Origin: Sabulibacter ruber
GTDB taxonomy: Bacteria > Bacteroidota > Bacteroidia > Cytophagales > Hymenobacteraceae
Assembly (NCBI RefSeq): GCF_017355955.1
Contig: NZ_JAFFID010000004.1
Location: forward strand, 183,380 to 247,379
DNA length: 64,000 nt
Reading direction: 5' to 3'
In this document: positions 8,903 through 16,501 of the stretch, piece by piece
Numbering within the stretch: position 1 is the first letter of the stretch
Layout: the number at the start of each line of letters is the position of its first letter
Notes under the pieces: generated by a model
Seen by the model: the letters and a program-made list of their open reading frames with translations, nothing else
What the model was told of the DNA's origin: nothing
The model's database searches: none
Made by a program: the position numbers and the translations under genes

Positions 8903-9775
8903 TTATTCTTCAATAAACGATTCGCCTTTCACCGGAAACAAGCTGTCTACCACGTTTATAAGGCGGGTTCTGGTGTTTTTAGGGCGTTTCAGCAAAGCAA
9001 GCGATTTAAAGTTGAACTGCTGTAAGCGGGCAATGTCCTGGTCAAGAGATAAGCCCTGCAGATGAGACTCCATGAAGAACTGATTGATGCACTCATTCCA
9101 TTCGTCTTTGTTGCCCCAGTAATGCGCAATCCAGGGCTTGGCTTCGCAGAGTTCGTAGGTTTCTTCCAGCGCAACCGAAAGGGCAAATTGCTCAATGAGC
9201 CGGGGAGTTACCTTTTGGGCGCACAGCGTGTCACAGATCTGGAGGGCCAGTTGAATCGCCTCCAGGTTCTTCTGGGCTGGCAGAGTAACCACCCCTGCGT
9301 TCCACATGTGGTGGTTTTCAGTGATCTGCAGGTTGCCAATGTTCAGGCCTTTTACCTGGCTCCACATCCGTTTATCGGTTTTGCTTTTCAGCTCAGAGAG
9401 CTTGCCTTCGCACAGGTGCATGAACGCTTTTCCGGCGGCTAACTCGGAACACAACTCCTCGGGATTGCGGTACAGGAACACATCAGAATCTAAGTACATT
9501 ACCGACTGGTCTGGGTGTTGCTGCACCAGTTGCTCAATGGCTTTGATCTTGACGCGCCAGAAGAAGTTGTGCGGCCCTTTCCATTGGGTGAGCTGCTCTG
9601 GGGTGGCGGTCACTACCTGTACATGGTCTTGCAGATGCTGGTACAGGTTTGGGTAGTCTGTGTAGACGTAGATACGATGCTGCTCCTTCAGGTACGGCAA
9701 AAAAGACAAGATCGCGAAGTTTGCCTGGAAGTGGTTCTTGATGTTAGGACCGAATGTAAGGAACAGAAGATTCAT
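8903..9775 (-). CDS. Putative GT-A type glycosyltransferase
   Basis: The 290-residue product starts with a Rossmann-like strand (MNLLFLTFG) and carries a metal-binding DxD as D96-S97-D98 in the context VMYLDSDVFLY, the hallmark of GT-A glycosyltransferases. Later NAGVV and WIAHYWGNK segments resemble the acceptor side of GT8-like enzymes. It has no membrane segment or signal peptide, so it should act in the cytoplasm on nucleotide-sugar donors. The product and acceptor are unknown. It lies 163 nt upstream of the PhyH oxygenase on the same strand. Assignment to the superfamily is reasonable; a precise family is not claimed. Confidence 0.65.
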   Translation of the reverse strand: MNLLFLTFGPNIKNHFQANFAILSFLPYLKEQHRIYVYTDYPNLYQHLQDHVQVVTATPEQLTQWKGPHNFFWRVKIKAIEQLVQQHPDQSVMYLDSDVFLYRNPEELCSELAAGKAFMHLCEGKLSELKSKTDKRMWSQVKGLNIGNLQITENHHMWNAGVVTLPAQKNLEAIQLALQICDTLCAQKVTPRLIEQFALSVALEETYELCEAKPWIAHYWGNKDEWNECINQFFMESHLQGLSLDQDIARLQQFNFKSLALLKRPKNTRTRLINVVDSLFPVKGESFIEE

Positions 9776-9860
9776 GCAAGGGCGCCTGATTAAAAGAAAA
9801 GGCTATTTAGAGATACGGCGGAAGGAGTTATTTGGCTAAACCAGACGTTTGCGGTTTTCT

Positions 9861-9896
9861 GTTTTGAGACGATTCTTTGAAAAACAGCGCCAAAAC
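9861..9896. repeat. P40 palindrome
   Basis: Half-sites GTTTTGAGACGATTCTTTG and AAAAACAGCGCCAAAACG, directly 3' of the quinone oxidoreductase gene. Confidence 0.6.
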
Positions 9897-9900
9897 GATT

Positions 9901-10872
9901 TCAGGCTATGGAGAGGACTATCTTGCCGATGTGCTCACTGCTTTCCATAAGGGCGTGGGCCTGGGCTGCCTCTTGCAGAGAGAAGGTTTGGTAGATTACC
10001 GGTCTGAATTTACCCGCCTCCAGCAAAGGCCACACGTGTTTTTCTATGTCAGCGGTAAGGAGCGCTTTGAACTCAGCGTCTCTGGGGCGCAGGGTACTAC
10101 CGCTAATAGAAAGCCGTTTCTGCATGACCTGCATTACGTTGAACTCGCCTTTGGCACCCTGCATCGCGTTGATGAATACTAACTGACCATCGGGTTTGAG
10201 CAGGTTCAGGTTCTTAGGGATGTAGTTGCCGCCCACCATGTCCAGAACTACGTCTACGCCTTCGGTTTTCAGGATTTCTTCAAAGTCCTCGGTTTTGTAG
10301 TTGATACAGCGTTCAGCGCCTAAGGCTTCGCAGGCGGCGCATTTCTCCGGGCTACCGGCGGTGGCGAACACGCGGGCTCCCCACGCTTTCGCCAACTGAA
10401 TGGCCGTAATCCCGATGCCGCTGCTTCCGCCGTGTACCAGTAGGGACTCTCCGGGCTGTAACTTGCCCCGCTGAAAGACATTGTGCCAAACCGTGAAAAC
10501 AGTCTCAGGCAGCGAGGCCGCTTCCTCAAAACTCCAGCCAGAAGGAACCGGAAGACAGTGCCGGGCATCTACCACCGCGTACTCGGCGTAGCCGCCGCCG
10601 GGCAGCAGAGCACAGACAGCGTCACCTAATTGCCATCGCTGTACCTCGTCTCCACAGGCCTCTATTATACCCGCCACTTCCAGACCCGGAATATCCACGG
10701 GAGCACCGGCAGGAGGAGGGTAGTTCCCCTTGCGTTGTGCCACATCGGGGCGGTTGATACCCGCGGCTTTTACCTTGATGAGAACCTGCTGCGCCGTTGA
10801 CGAAGGCATGTCTTTCTCCTGTACCTGCAAAACGTCTGGGGCACCGGGCGTGGTAATCACTACTGCTTTCAT
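9901..10872 (-). CDS. NAD(P)H:quinone oxidoreductase (zinc-free MDR family)
   Basis: Medium-chain dehydrogenase/reductase of the quinone oxidoreductase/PIG3 type, 323 residues, which reduces quinones or enals with NADPH in the cytoplasm. The N-terminal GroES-like domain has the family signature GINRPDVAQRKGNYPPP. The Rossmann domain starts at VHGGSSGIGITAIQLAK near residue 145. The structural and catalytic zinc cysteines of alcohol dehydrogenases are absent, as expected for this subfamily. It starts with ATG and is flanked by P40 palindromes on both sides, so it is probably monocistronic. The substrate is not predictable in detail. Confidence 0.92.
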   Translation of the reverse strand: MKAVVITTPGAPDVLQVQEKDMPSSTAQQVLIKVKAAGINRPDVAQRKGNYPPPAGAPVDIPGLEVAGIIEACGDEVQRWQLGDAVCALLPGGGYAEYAVVDARHCLPVPSGWSFEEAASLPETVFTVWHNVFQRGKLQPGESLLVHGGSSGIGITAIQLAKAWGARVFATAGSPEKCAACEALGAERCINYKTEDFEEILKTEGVDVVLDMVGGNYIPKNLNLLKPDGQLVFINAMQGAKGEFNVMQVMQKRLSISGSTLRPRDAEFKALLTADIEKHVWPLLEAGKFRPVIYQTFSLQEAAQAHALMESSEHIGKIVLSIA

Positions 10873-10960
10873 GCAAATGGCTGATGGGTGGTCTGAGGCA
10901 ATACCTTCCTTTTCAGGATTTGGTTACTTACAATTCCAGGGAAAAGGGCACTAAAACAAA

Positions 10961-11010
10961 CCACTCCATTTCCGGGCTTCTTTAGAGAAATCGGCCCGGA
11001 AATGGAGCGG
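10961..11010. repeat. P40 palindrome, long-arm variant
   Basis: Half-sites CATTTCCGGGCTTCTTTAG and AAATCGGCCCGGAAATGG, extended outward by CCACTC/GAGCGG. It shares these long GC arms with the copy at 13641-13691. Lies 3' of the lactonase gene. Confidence 0.7.
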
Positions 11011-11031
11011 TTGAAAGTTGAGAGATATGGC

Positions 11032-12207
11032 CTATTTCACCCCAAGAAACGCGGGAATCACCTGCACATATACCGGCGAAGGCAGTTCAGTAGAGTGGCC
11101 GGTGTAGGTCAGTTTTCCGGTTTGGGTGTCCACTTTGAAGGTGGTGATGTTGTTGGAGCGTTGGTTGGCCACCAGCATGGTTTTGCCCGAAGGACTCAGC
11201 GTAAAATTGCGCGGCCAGTTGCCCTGAACGCTCACGTGCTGCACCAGGGTGAGCTTGTTGGTATCTTGGTCTATGGCGAACACCACAATGCTGTTGTGCC
11301 CGCGGTTAGAGCCGTACAGAAACCTGCCATCGGCGGAAACATGCACATCGGCGCAGGCGTTCTCTCCGGTGTAATCGGAGGGGATGGTAGGGACGGTTTC
11401 CACCTCGGTGAACGTACCGTTGGCCGCGTTGTACATGAGCGATGTCATGGTGGCGTTCAGCTCATTGATGACGTACGCAAACCGCTTGTTGGGGTGGAAC
11501 GTGAGGTGCCGTGGTCCGGCCCCGGCTTTCGCCGCGAACGCTGGTTGCGCCTGCCGCTCCAACTTGCCCGCCTTTTGGTCCAGCTTATAGCTTACAATCT
11601 GGTCAATGCCTAAATCCACTGCCAGCGCGTACTCATTGGCCGGGTCTGGGATGATGCAGTGGGCGTGCGCCGCGTCTTGTTGTTTCCTGGGGCCTTTGCC
11701 CTGGTGCTGGTCCATGTCTGAGGAAGCACTCAGGGAGCCATCGGCTTGGATAGGATAGGCAGAAACGTTGCCGCCCACGTAGTTGGCCACCAGGGCTACT
11801 TTGTTTTTATGGTCCAGGCTGATGTAGCAGGGAGCACCGCCCAGCGAAGGCTGCTTGTTCAGGAACGTAAGGTTGCCGGTTTGCTGGTCTATGGCGAAGG
11901 CACTCACGGCTCCGCTTTTCTGACCCTCGTACTCCGTGGTTTCGTTTACCGCGTACAGGTGTTTGCGGTCGGCATCCAGGGTAAGAAAGGACGGGTTTTC
12001 CCCGGCTTTCACGCCTTGTATGCGGGTTAGTTCTCCCGTCTCTTCGTTTAGCTTGTACGCAAAGATGCTCTCGGCATCTGGTTTGGCATAGGTACCTACG
12101 TAGACCATCATCTCTTGTGAAGTTGAGTTCTGCTTAACGGAAGTACAGGCGGCCAGGGTTGCGGTAAGCCCAATAGCGGTCAGAAGAGTGCGGAAAGAGT
12201 GCAGCAT
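11032..12207 (-). CDS. Lactonase (6-phosphogluconolactonase-like beta-propeller) lipoprotein
   Basis: Seven-bladed beta-propeller lactonase family (Pgl/YbhE type), 391 residues. The blades are visible as repeated YVGTYA, LYAVNE, VALVANY, YAYVINE and LYGSNRGHNSI strands. Cytosolic YbhE hydrolyses 6-phosphogluconolactone, but this copy has a signal sequence with lipobox ATLAAC (cysteine at residue 21), so it should be an exported lipoprotein and may act on other lactones or sugar acids. It is monocistronic as far as spacing shows, with no clear -7 box upstream. Superfamily assignment is firm, the substrate uncertain. Confidence 0.88.
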   Translation of the reverse strand: MLHSFRTLLTAIGLTATLAACTSVKQNSTSQEMMVYVGTYAKPDAESIFAYKLNEETGELTRIQGVKAGENPSFLTLDADRKHLYAVNETTEYEGQKSGAVSAFAIDQQTGNLTFLNKQPSLGGAPCYISLDHKNKVALVANYVGGNVSAYPIQADGSLSASSDMDQHQGKGPRKQQDAAHAHCIIPDPANEYALAVDLGIDQIVSYKLDQKAGKLERQAQPAFAAKAGAGPRHLTFHPNKRFAYVINELNATMTSLMYNAANGTFTEVETVPTIPSDYTGENACADVHVSADGRFLYGSNRGHNSIVVFAIDQDTNKLTLVQHVSVQGNWPRNFTLSPSGKTMLVANQRSNNITTFKVDTQTGKLTYTGHSTELPSPVYVQVIPAFLGVK

Positions 12208-12309
12208 GGAGCAGTTGGTTTGATTACGATAGGAAAGCTACTGATTCTGGACTGTAATTCGAATGATTAGCGTGAAAAGTTATGGTGCGCCCCTTCGGTC
12301 TGGTTGCCG

Positions 12310-13533
12310 CTAGGTCAGTTGAGCGGCACTCAGGCGCCTCACTACCACGTAAAAGCCCACCGCCGCTACCACCGAGAGGGCACTGCCGCCCCACCACAAC
12401 GTGTCAAACCCGAAGTTGTCAATCACGGTGGTGCCTACGTACGGCCCAATGATGTGCGCCGCGGAATAGGAGAGGCTGTACAGGGCCATGTAAGAGCCCC
12501 GGTTGTGCGGCCCCGACCGCTGCACCGTAAGCGTGCTCATGAAGGGCATGGCCAGGATCTCTGACAAGCTCATGAGCAGCACGGAGAAAACCAGCACCAC
12601 AAACCCGTGGGCCAGGTTCAGAAGCACAAAGGCCGCAGCCAGCAGCAGCAATCCCGCCACAATCATCTTCCAGAGCGCGTGCTTGTCTCCAATGAGGTAC
12701 ACAATGATCATTTCCAGCAGAAACACCATGAGTCCGTTAGACGCCAGCAGCGCCCCTATCTGTAACTCAGACAAGTGGTAGACCCGCCGGTAGTACAGGG
12801 GCATGGTGGAGAAGAACTGGAAAAAGGCCACGGCAAAACAGCAGCACAGGATGGAGAACAGCACAAAAAGTCCATCGCGGTAAGGTGAGCGCGCAGCTGG
12901 TAAGGAAGCGGTTGCTTCTGCGGCAGCGGCTGGAGCTGGGGTATGTCCTTGTTTGTGCCGGAAGTAAAAGAAAAAGACGGCTCCGGCGGTGAGGCAGGTC
13001 AGGCCATCGGCCATGAACAGGAACTCGTACGAAACGGTAGCCAGCACTCCGCCCAAGGCCGGACCAATGGAAAAGCCCAGGTTAATGGCCATCCGGTTGA
13101 GGGAAAAGGCGCGGGTTACGTTCTCGGGCCGGGCGTAAGAACTCACCGAGGAAGCATTGGCCGGGCGCAGGCATTCGGTCAAGAGGCTGAGCAGGAAGAT
13201 ACCGCCGGCAAACAGCTCAAACCGTTTCAGGAACAGCATCACAAAGAACCAGCTTCCGCCCAGTACCAGGCTGAAGAACTGCACCCTGAAATGCCCAATC
13301 TTATCGGTGAGCCAGCCGCCCAGAAACGTACCGCACATAGAGCCCGCCCCGAATAGGCTGAGCAGAATACCCACCTGTTTAAGGCTGAATCCCATGGCCT
13401 CTGTAAGGTACACGCTCAGGAACGGCACCACCATGGCCCCGCTGCGGTTAATGAACATTACTACCGCCAGCAGCCATGCTTCCTTTGAGAGGCCACCAAA
13501 AGCGTTGCTATAGAGGGAGAGAATGCGTTTCAT
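12310..13533 (-). CDS. MFS transporter, multidrug-efflux type
   Basis: Inner-membrane major facilitator superfamily protein with about 12 hydrophobic segments. The cytoplasmic loop between helices 2 and 3 carries GGWLTDKIGHFR, the MFS signature A region, and the central loop (around residues 190-215) is alanine-rich. The frame opens at 13551, but a TACTTTTG promoter box occupies 13551-13558, so the second ATG at 13533 is the true start (407 residues). It resembles drug-resistance exporters of the MdtH/YdeE kind; the substrate is unknown. The gene is monocistronic between the lactonase gene and a P40 element. Confidence 0.88.
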   Translation of the reverse strand: MKRILSLYSNAFGGLSKEAWLLAVVMFINRSGAMVVPFLSVYLTEAMGFSLKQVGILLSLFGAGSMCGTFLGGWLTDKIGHFRVQFFSLVLGGSWFFVMLFLKRFELFAGGIFLLSLLTECLRPANASSVSSYARPENVTRAFSLNRMAINLGFSIGPALGGVLATVSYEFLFMADGLTCLTAGAVFFFYFRHKQGHTPAPAAAAEATASLPAARSPYRDGLFVLFSILCCCFAVAFFQFFSTMPLYYRRVYHLSELQIGALLASNGLMVFLLEMIIVYLIGDKHALWKMIVAGLLLLAAAFVLLNLAHGFVVLVFSVLLMSLSEILAMPFMSTLTVQRSGPHNRGSYMALYSLSYSAAHIIGPYVGTTVIDNFGFDTLWWGGSALSVVAAVGFYVVVRRLSAAQLT

Positions 13534-13550
13534 GGGAAGCGTTAGCGGCA

Positions 13551-13558
13551 CAAAAGTA
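13551..13558 (-). promoter_or_regulatory. MFS gene promoter, -7 box TACTTTTG
   Basis: Exact TAnnTTTG match on the minus strand, 17 nt before the ATG at 13533. It overlaps the upstream candidate ATG, which it therefore excludes. Confidence 0.7.
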
Positions 13559-13640
13559 GAGAAATACCGCTAAGCCCAAAGACCGCCCCTGAGAAATTCA
13601 GAAGCAGGAAGCCTAACCCTAAGAGTCAGGAAGCGTAGGA

Positions 13641-13691
13641 GCCACTCCGTTTCCGGGCCGTTTCCCTGAAAACAGCCCGGAAACGGAGTGC
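13641..13691. repeat. P40 palindrome, long-arm variant
   Basis: Half-sites CGTTTCCGGGCCGTTTCC and GAAAACAGCCCGGAAACG with CCACTC/GAGTGC outer arms. It lies 3' of pth. Confidence 0.75.
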
Positions 13692-13709
13692 ATACCTTTT
13701 GCAGAAAAA

Positions 13710-14342
13710 TTACTTGTTGAAAAAGTTCATGGTGCGCTCCAACCCAATGGCCCCGAAGGAAATGCACATCTCGGCGGCCTTTTCAATGTGGGTAGGCAAG
13801 TCAATCTGCTCATCCGGGGAGAAAGGGCTCAGCACGTAATCTACCTGACGGCCTTTGGAGAACTGCGCGTCCACGCCAAACCTTAGGCGCGGGTACTCAT
13901 TGTTGCCCAGCGTTTCTTCAATGTGTTTTAAACCATTGTGGCCGCCGGCGCTGCCTTTGGCGCGCATCCGCAGTTTCCCGAAGGGCAGGGCCAGGTCATC
14001 GGTGATCACCAGCATCTGCGAAGCCGGAATCTTCAAGCTGCTCAGCCAATGCGCCACCGCTTTCCCGCTCAGGTTCATGTAAGTGGTAGGCTTTACCAGC
14101 GTGAAGTGCTTGCCTTTAGTTTTGAACTCGGTCACGAAGGAATGGCGGCCGGTGTCAAACGATACCTCGTGTTTTTTGGCCAGGTGATCCAGCACCATAA
14201 ACCCGATGTTATGGCGCGTGTTGGCGTATTCGGGGCCAATGTTGCCAAGGCCCACCAGTAAGTATTTCATATCAGTTGGAGTGTCGTCTGCGGGCTTAGA
14301 AGTCTCTTTTCCGCCAAGCCAGTTGACTAAACGTGTAAACAT
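13710..14342 (-). CDS. pth: Peptidyl-tRNA hydrolase
   Basis: Releases tRNA from prematurely dropped peptidyl-tRNA. The canonical core begins MKYLLVGLGNIGPEY with the catalytic histidine in NTRHNIGF, the conserved aspartate in VITDDLALPFGK and the GSAGGHNGLKHI loop. The 210-residue frame carries a 24-residue N-terminal extension relative to typical Pth. A TACCTTTG box ends only 4 nt before the ATG at 14342. That means either a leaderless message using the long form or a start at the internal ATG 14270 (186 residues) with a 72-nt leader. pth is often beside prs and rplY in related genomes; here it lies about 8 kb away. Confidence 0.95.
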   Translation of the reverse strand: MFTRLVNWLGGKETSKPADDTPTDMKYLLVGLGNIGPEYANTRHNIGFMVLDHLAKKHEVSFDTGRHSFVTEFKTKGKHFTLVKPTTYMNLSGKAVAHWLSSLKIPASQMLVITDDLALPFGKLRMRAKGSAGGHNGLKHIEETLGNNEYPRLRFGVDAQFSKGRQVDYVLSPFSPDEQIDLPTHIEKAAEMCISFGAIGLERTMNFFNK

Positions 14343-14346
14343 CCTG

Positions 14347-14354
14347 CAAAGGTA
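14347..14354 (-). promoter_or_regulatory. pth promoter, -7 box TACCTTTG
   Basis: Exact TAnnTTTG match on the minus strand, 4 nt from the first ATG of pth. Confidence 0.7.
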
Positions 14355-14362
14355 AGGTCTTC

Positions 14363-14400
14363 CACGTTTTGGGGCTAATTTTTAGAAAATCAGCTGGAAA
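14363..14400. repeat. P40 palindrome
   Basis: Half-sites CACGTTTTGGGGCTAATTTT and GAAAATCAGCTGGAAATAG, just upstream of the pth promoter box. Confidence 0.6.
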
Positions 14401-14483
14401 TAGAAGTAGCGTTGGACAGGTAATTACAATGTTGTGGACAAGTTACTTCTTTATCGCTGAATCATGCTGGTGTACGTTCCCTA

Positions 14484-14735
14484 CGCTGGCCCACGCTGGC
14501 GCGAGTCTCCAGACTCGTGCCTCAAGAGGACGGGTAGTCTCCTGACTACCCTCGCTGCAACGCTGCGAAACTGAATGTGGAAGACCTCTATGACCTTCTA
14601 TGGCACGGAAGTTACTTCCGTGCCTTCAGATTATCCGCGCCTTAGCCTCTGCTTGTAGGAACCAGTCAAACCGTTCCGGCGAGTCTGGAGACTCGCTTCA
14701 TCCCTGGTCACGAGTCTGGAGACTCGCGCCAGCGA
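14484..14735. repeat. Mosaic palindrome island 1
   Basis: Fills most of the 475-bp gap between pth and the metB-like gene. Modules in order: a GCGAGTCTCCAGACTCG palindrome, a GTAGTCTCCTGACTAC palindrome followed by a CGCTGC/GCTGCG pair, a GGCACGGAAGTTACTTCC palindrome, then two GCGAGTCTGGAGACTCGC-type palindromes. The same modules recur at 28522-28773 and 38829-39085. Small frames crossing it are not genes. Confidence 0.85.
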
Positions 14736-14754
14736 AAAGAGGGGGAATACTCCT

Positions 14755-14796
14755 GACTTGGGGCTGGTTTGCTGAAAATAGCTCCAAATCAAAATC
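14755..14796. repeat. P40 palindrome
   Basis: Half-sites CTTGGGGCTGGTTTGC and GAAAATAGCTCCAAATC, 3' of the metB-like gene. Confidence 0.55.
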
Positions 14797-14817
14797 AGCC
14801 CCAAAGCAGAAGTATGC

Positions 14818-15945
14818 CTAAATAGCTGCCAGCGCTTTCTCCAGATCAGCAATCAGTTCCTCGGGTTCCTCAATGCCCACAGAGAGTCTGATAAGCCCGA
14901 CCGTAATGCCCATTTTCTCACGTTGTTCCGGGGTTAAGGCCCGGTGCGAGGTGCCCAGCGGATAGGAAACCGAAGAAGTTACCCCGGCCAGCGATGGGGC
15001 GAAAGGAATGTGGGTGAGGCCCCGCATGAAGCGGTTCACGGTTTCCACGTCATCGGCGATTCTAAACGAGAGCATCCCGCCGAACTTTCCGTTCCCCTGG
15101 GCTGCGGCCATGGCGTGCTGCGGATGGTCTGGCAAGCCTGGGTAGAAAACGGCGCTTACTTTGGGGTGCTGCTGCAGATACTGGGCCAGAGCAAGTCCGT
15201 TCTCAGAGTGTTGTTTCATGCGCAGCTTCAGGGTTTTCAAGCCTCGGGCGGCCAACCAACTTTCAAAGGGGCTCAAGGTCAAGCCCCATGCCACTACAAT
15301 CTGCTTGGCACGCTGGGCATCGGCGGGTTCTTTGCAGATGGTAACGCCGGCCGTCACGTCACTGTGGCCCGAGAGGTATTTGGTTACGCTGTGAATCACG
15401 ATGTCGGCACCTAGTTCCAGTGGTTTGGTGATGACCGGGGAGGCAAACGTGTTGTCTACCACTAGTCTGATGCCCTTCGCCTGACACGCCTTTGCTACCT
15501 GGGCCAGATCCAGCACCGTCATCATGGGGTTGCTGATGGTTTCCACCAGCAGCAGTTTGGTATTGGGTTGCACGTAGCTGTCAAAACTGTACATCTGGTC
15601 CATGGGCACAAAGCTGATCTGCACGCCCATGCGGGTGAGTTCCTGTGAGAGCAGCGCCGCAGAGCCGCCGTAGATTTCCTCAGCACAGAGCACATGGTCG
15701 CCGGACTGGGAGTACACCAGAATGGCCGTAAGAATTGCCGACATCCCCGAAGACGTAGCCACCGCTCCCTGACCGCCTTCCAGTTTGTTGATCTCATCGG
15801 CCAGTTCATCGGTATTGGGGTTGCCGTTGCGGCTGTACATATAGCTCTGGTTCGGCTGCTCAAAATAGGCTTCTAGCGCATTCAGGTCCTCAAAGGTGAA
15901 GACGGAGGTTTGATAGATGGGGGTTATTTTAGGTGAGATAGACAC
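14818..15945 (-). CDS. metB: Cystathionine gamma-synthase-like trans-sulfuration enzyme
   Basis: PLP-dependent Cys/Met metabolism enzyme. The core begins ITPIYQTSVF, includes the cofactor-stacking YMYSRNGNPN segment, and has the PLP lysine in SVTKYLSGHSD. It likely makes cystathionine from an acylated homoserine and cysteine; a gamma-lyase or direct sulfhydrylase role cannot be excluded. The frame is open to an ATG at 16005, but the extra 20 residues are read from a period-7 repeat (15954-15988), so I favour the GTG at 15945 (375 residues), four residues before the conserved core. It is followed by P40 and a mosaic island rather than a clear terminator. Confidence 0.85.
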   Translation of the reverse strand: MSISPKITPIYQTSVFTFEDLNALEAYFEQPNQSYMYSRNGNPNTDELADEINKLEGGQGAVATSSGMSAILTAILVYSQSGDHVLCAEEIYGGSAALLSQELTRMGVQISFVPMDQMYSFDSYVQPNTKLLLVETISNPMMTVLDLAQVAKACQAKGIRLVVDNTFASPVITKPLELGADIVIHSVTKYLSGHSDVTAGVTICKEPADAQRAKQIVVAWGLTLSPFESWLAARGLKTLKLRMKQHSENGLALAQYLQQHPKVSAVFYPGLPDHPQHAMAAAQGNGKFGGMLSFRIADDVETVNRFMRGLTHIPFAPSLAGVTSSVSYPLGTSHRALTPEQREKMGITVGLIRLSVGIEEPEELIADLEKALAAI

Positions 15946-15953
15946 AGCGGGTT

Positions 15954-15988
15954 GAATTAGGAATTGGTAATTAAGAATTAGGAATTGA
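15954..15988. repeat. Period-7 repeat, GAATTAG family
   Basis: Five heptamers of the form GAATTAG/GAATTGG/TAATTAA sit immediately upstream of the metB-like GTG start. Confidence 0.75.
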
Positions 15989-16002
15989 AGGGGCTCTGAA
16001 AA

Positions 16003-16028
16003 CAATCAACAATAGGCAATCAACAATT
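16003..16028. repeat. Period-7 repeat, CAATCAA family
   Basis: Heptamers CAATCAA, CAATAGG, CAATCAA, CAATTCT. The same family abuts the LptF/G stop codon at 28860. Confidence 0.65.
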
Positions 16029-16062
16029 CTAAAGGTAAGAAGAAAGGCGCTAACCTGTTAAA

Positions 16063-16103
16063 TCCGTTTTGAGCCTGTTTTCAGAGAAACTGCCTCAAAA
16101 AGC
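16063..16103. repeat. P40 palindrome
   Basis: Half-sites CGTTTTGAGCCTGTTTTC and GAAACTGCCTCAAAAAGCG. It runs directly into the terminator at 16104. Confidence 0.7.
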
Positions 16104-16138
16104 GAAAGCCCGTCTCCTTTGCAGAAGAGCGGGCTTTC
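16104..16138 (-). terminator. Terminator of the atpDC operon
   Basis: Stem GAAAGCCCG (16104-16112) pairs with 16130-16138. On the minus strand the 3' side reads CTTTTTG. It lies 20 nt past the atpC stop. Confidence 0.75.
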
Positions 16139-16158
16139 ATTTATGAAAACAGGAGTCT

Positions 16159-16407
16159 TTAGGCTGTTACGGCCTCGGCTAAGACAGTGATTTTGTTGTC
16201 CAAAACCTCTACTACTCCGCCGTCAATATTGAACACCAGTTGAGTACCGGTGGTAGGAGTTACCCTTACCGGTCCGTTAGCCAGGGCACTGATCAGGGCG
16301 GCGTGGTTGTTCAAAACCTCAAACCTACCGTTAATGCCCGGGAACTGAGCCGATGTCACGTCTCCTTCAAATACTCTTTTGTCTGGGGTGATGATCTCTA
16401 AATACAT
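16159..16407 (-). CDS. atpC: ATP synthase F1 epsilon subunit
   Basis: Short 82-residue epsilon subunit consisting of the N-terminal beta-sandwich only (LEIITPDKRVFEGDV, QFPGINGRFEVLNNHAALISAL). The C-terminal helical hairpin that inhibits the enzyme in E. coli is absent, which is common in Bacteroidota. It sits in the central stalk of the F1 motor at the inner membrane. It is the second gene of an atpD-atpC pair; the 94-nt gap is almost entirely a period-7 inverted repeat that can fold into a 31-bp hairpin. No other ATP synthase genes are nearby. Confidence 0.93.
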   Translation of the reverse strand: MYLEIITPDKRVFEGDVTSAQFPGINGRFEVLNNHAALISALANGPVRVTPTTGTQLVFNIDGGVVEVLDNKITVLAEAVTA

Positions 16408-16413
16408 TTCTAT

Positions 16414-16492
16414 AAGTTCTGAGTCTTGAGTCTTGAGTTCTGAGTCAGAATCTTTTCACAGACTCAGGACTCAGAACTCAAGACTCAGAACT
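16414..16492. repeat. Period-7 inverted repeat between atpD and atpC (GACTCAG family)
   Basis: Heptamers GAGTCTT/GAGTTCT on the left arm and GACTCAG/AACTCAA on the right. Arms 16416-16446 and 16461-16491 are 31 nt each with about three mismatches and a 14-nt loop, so the intercistronic RNA can form a long hairpin. Confidence 0.85.
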
Positions 16493-16501
16493 AATTAAAA
16501 A

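Noticed and set aside
14600..14852. Pair of 73-residue frames on both strands across mosaic island 1
   Set aside because: They are explained by the palindromic modules and the absence of codon bias.
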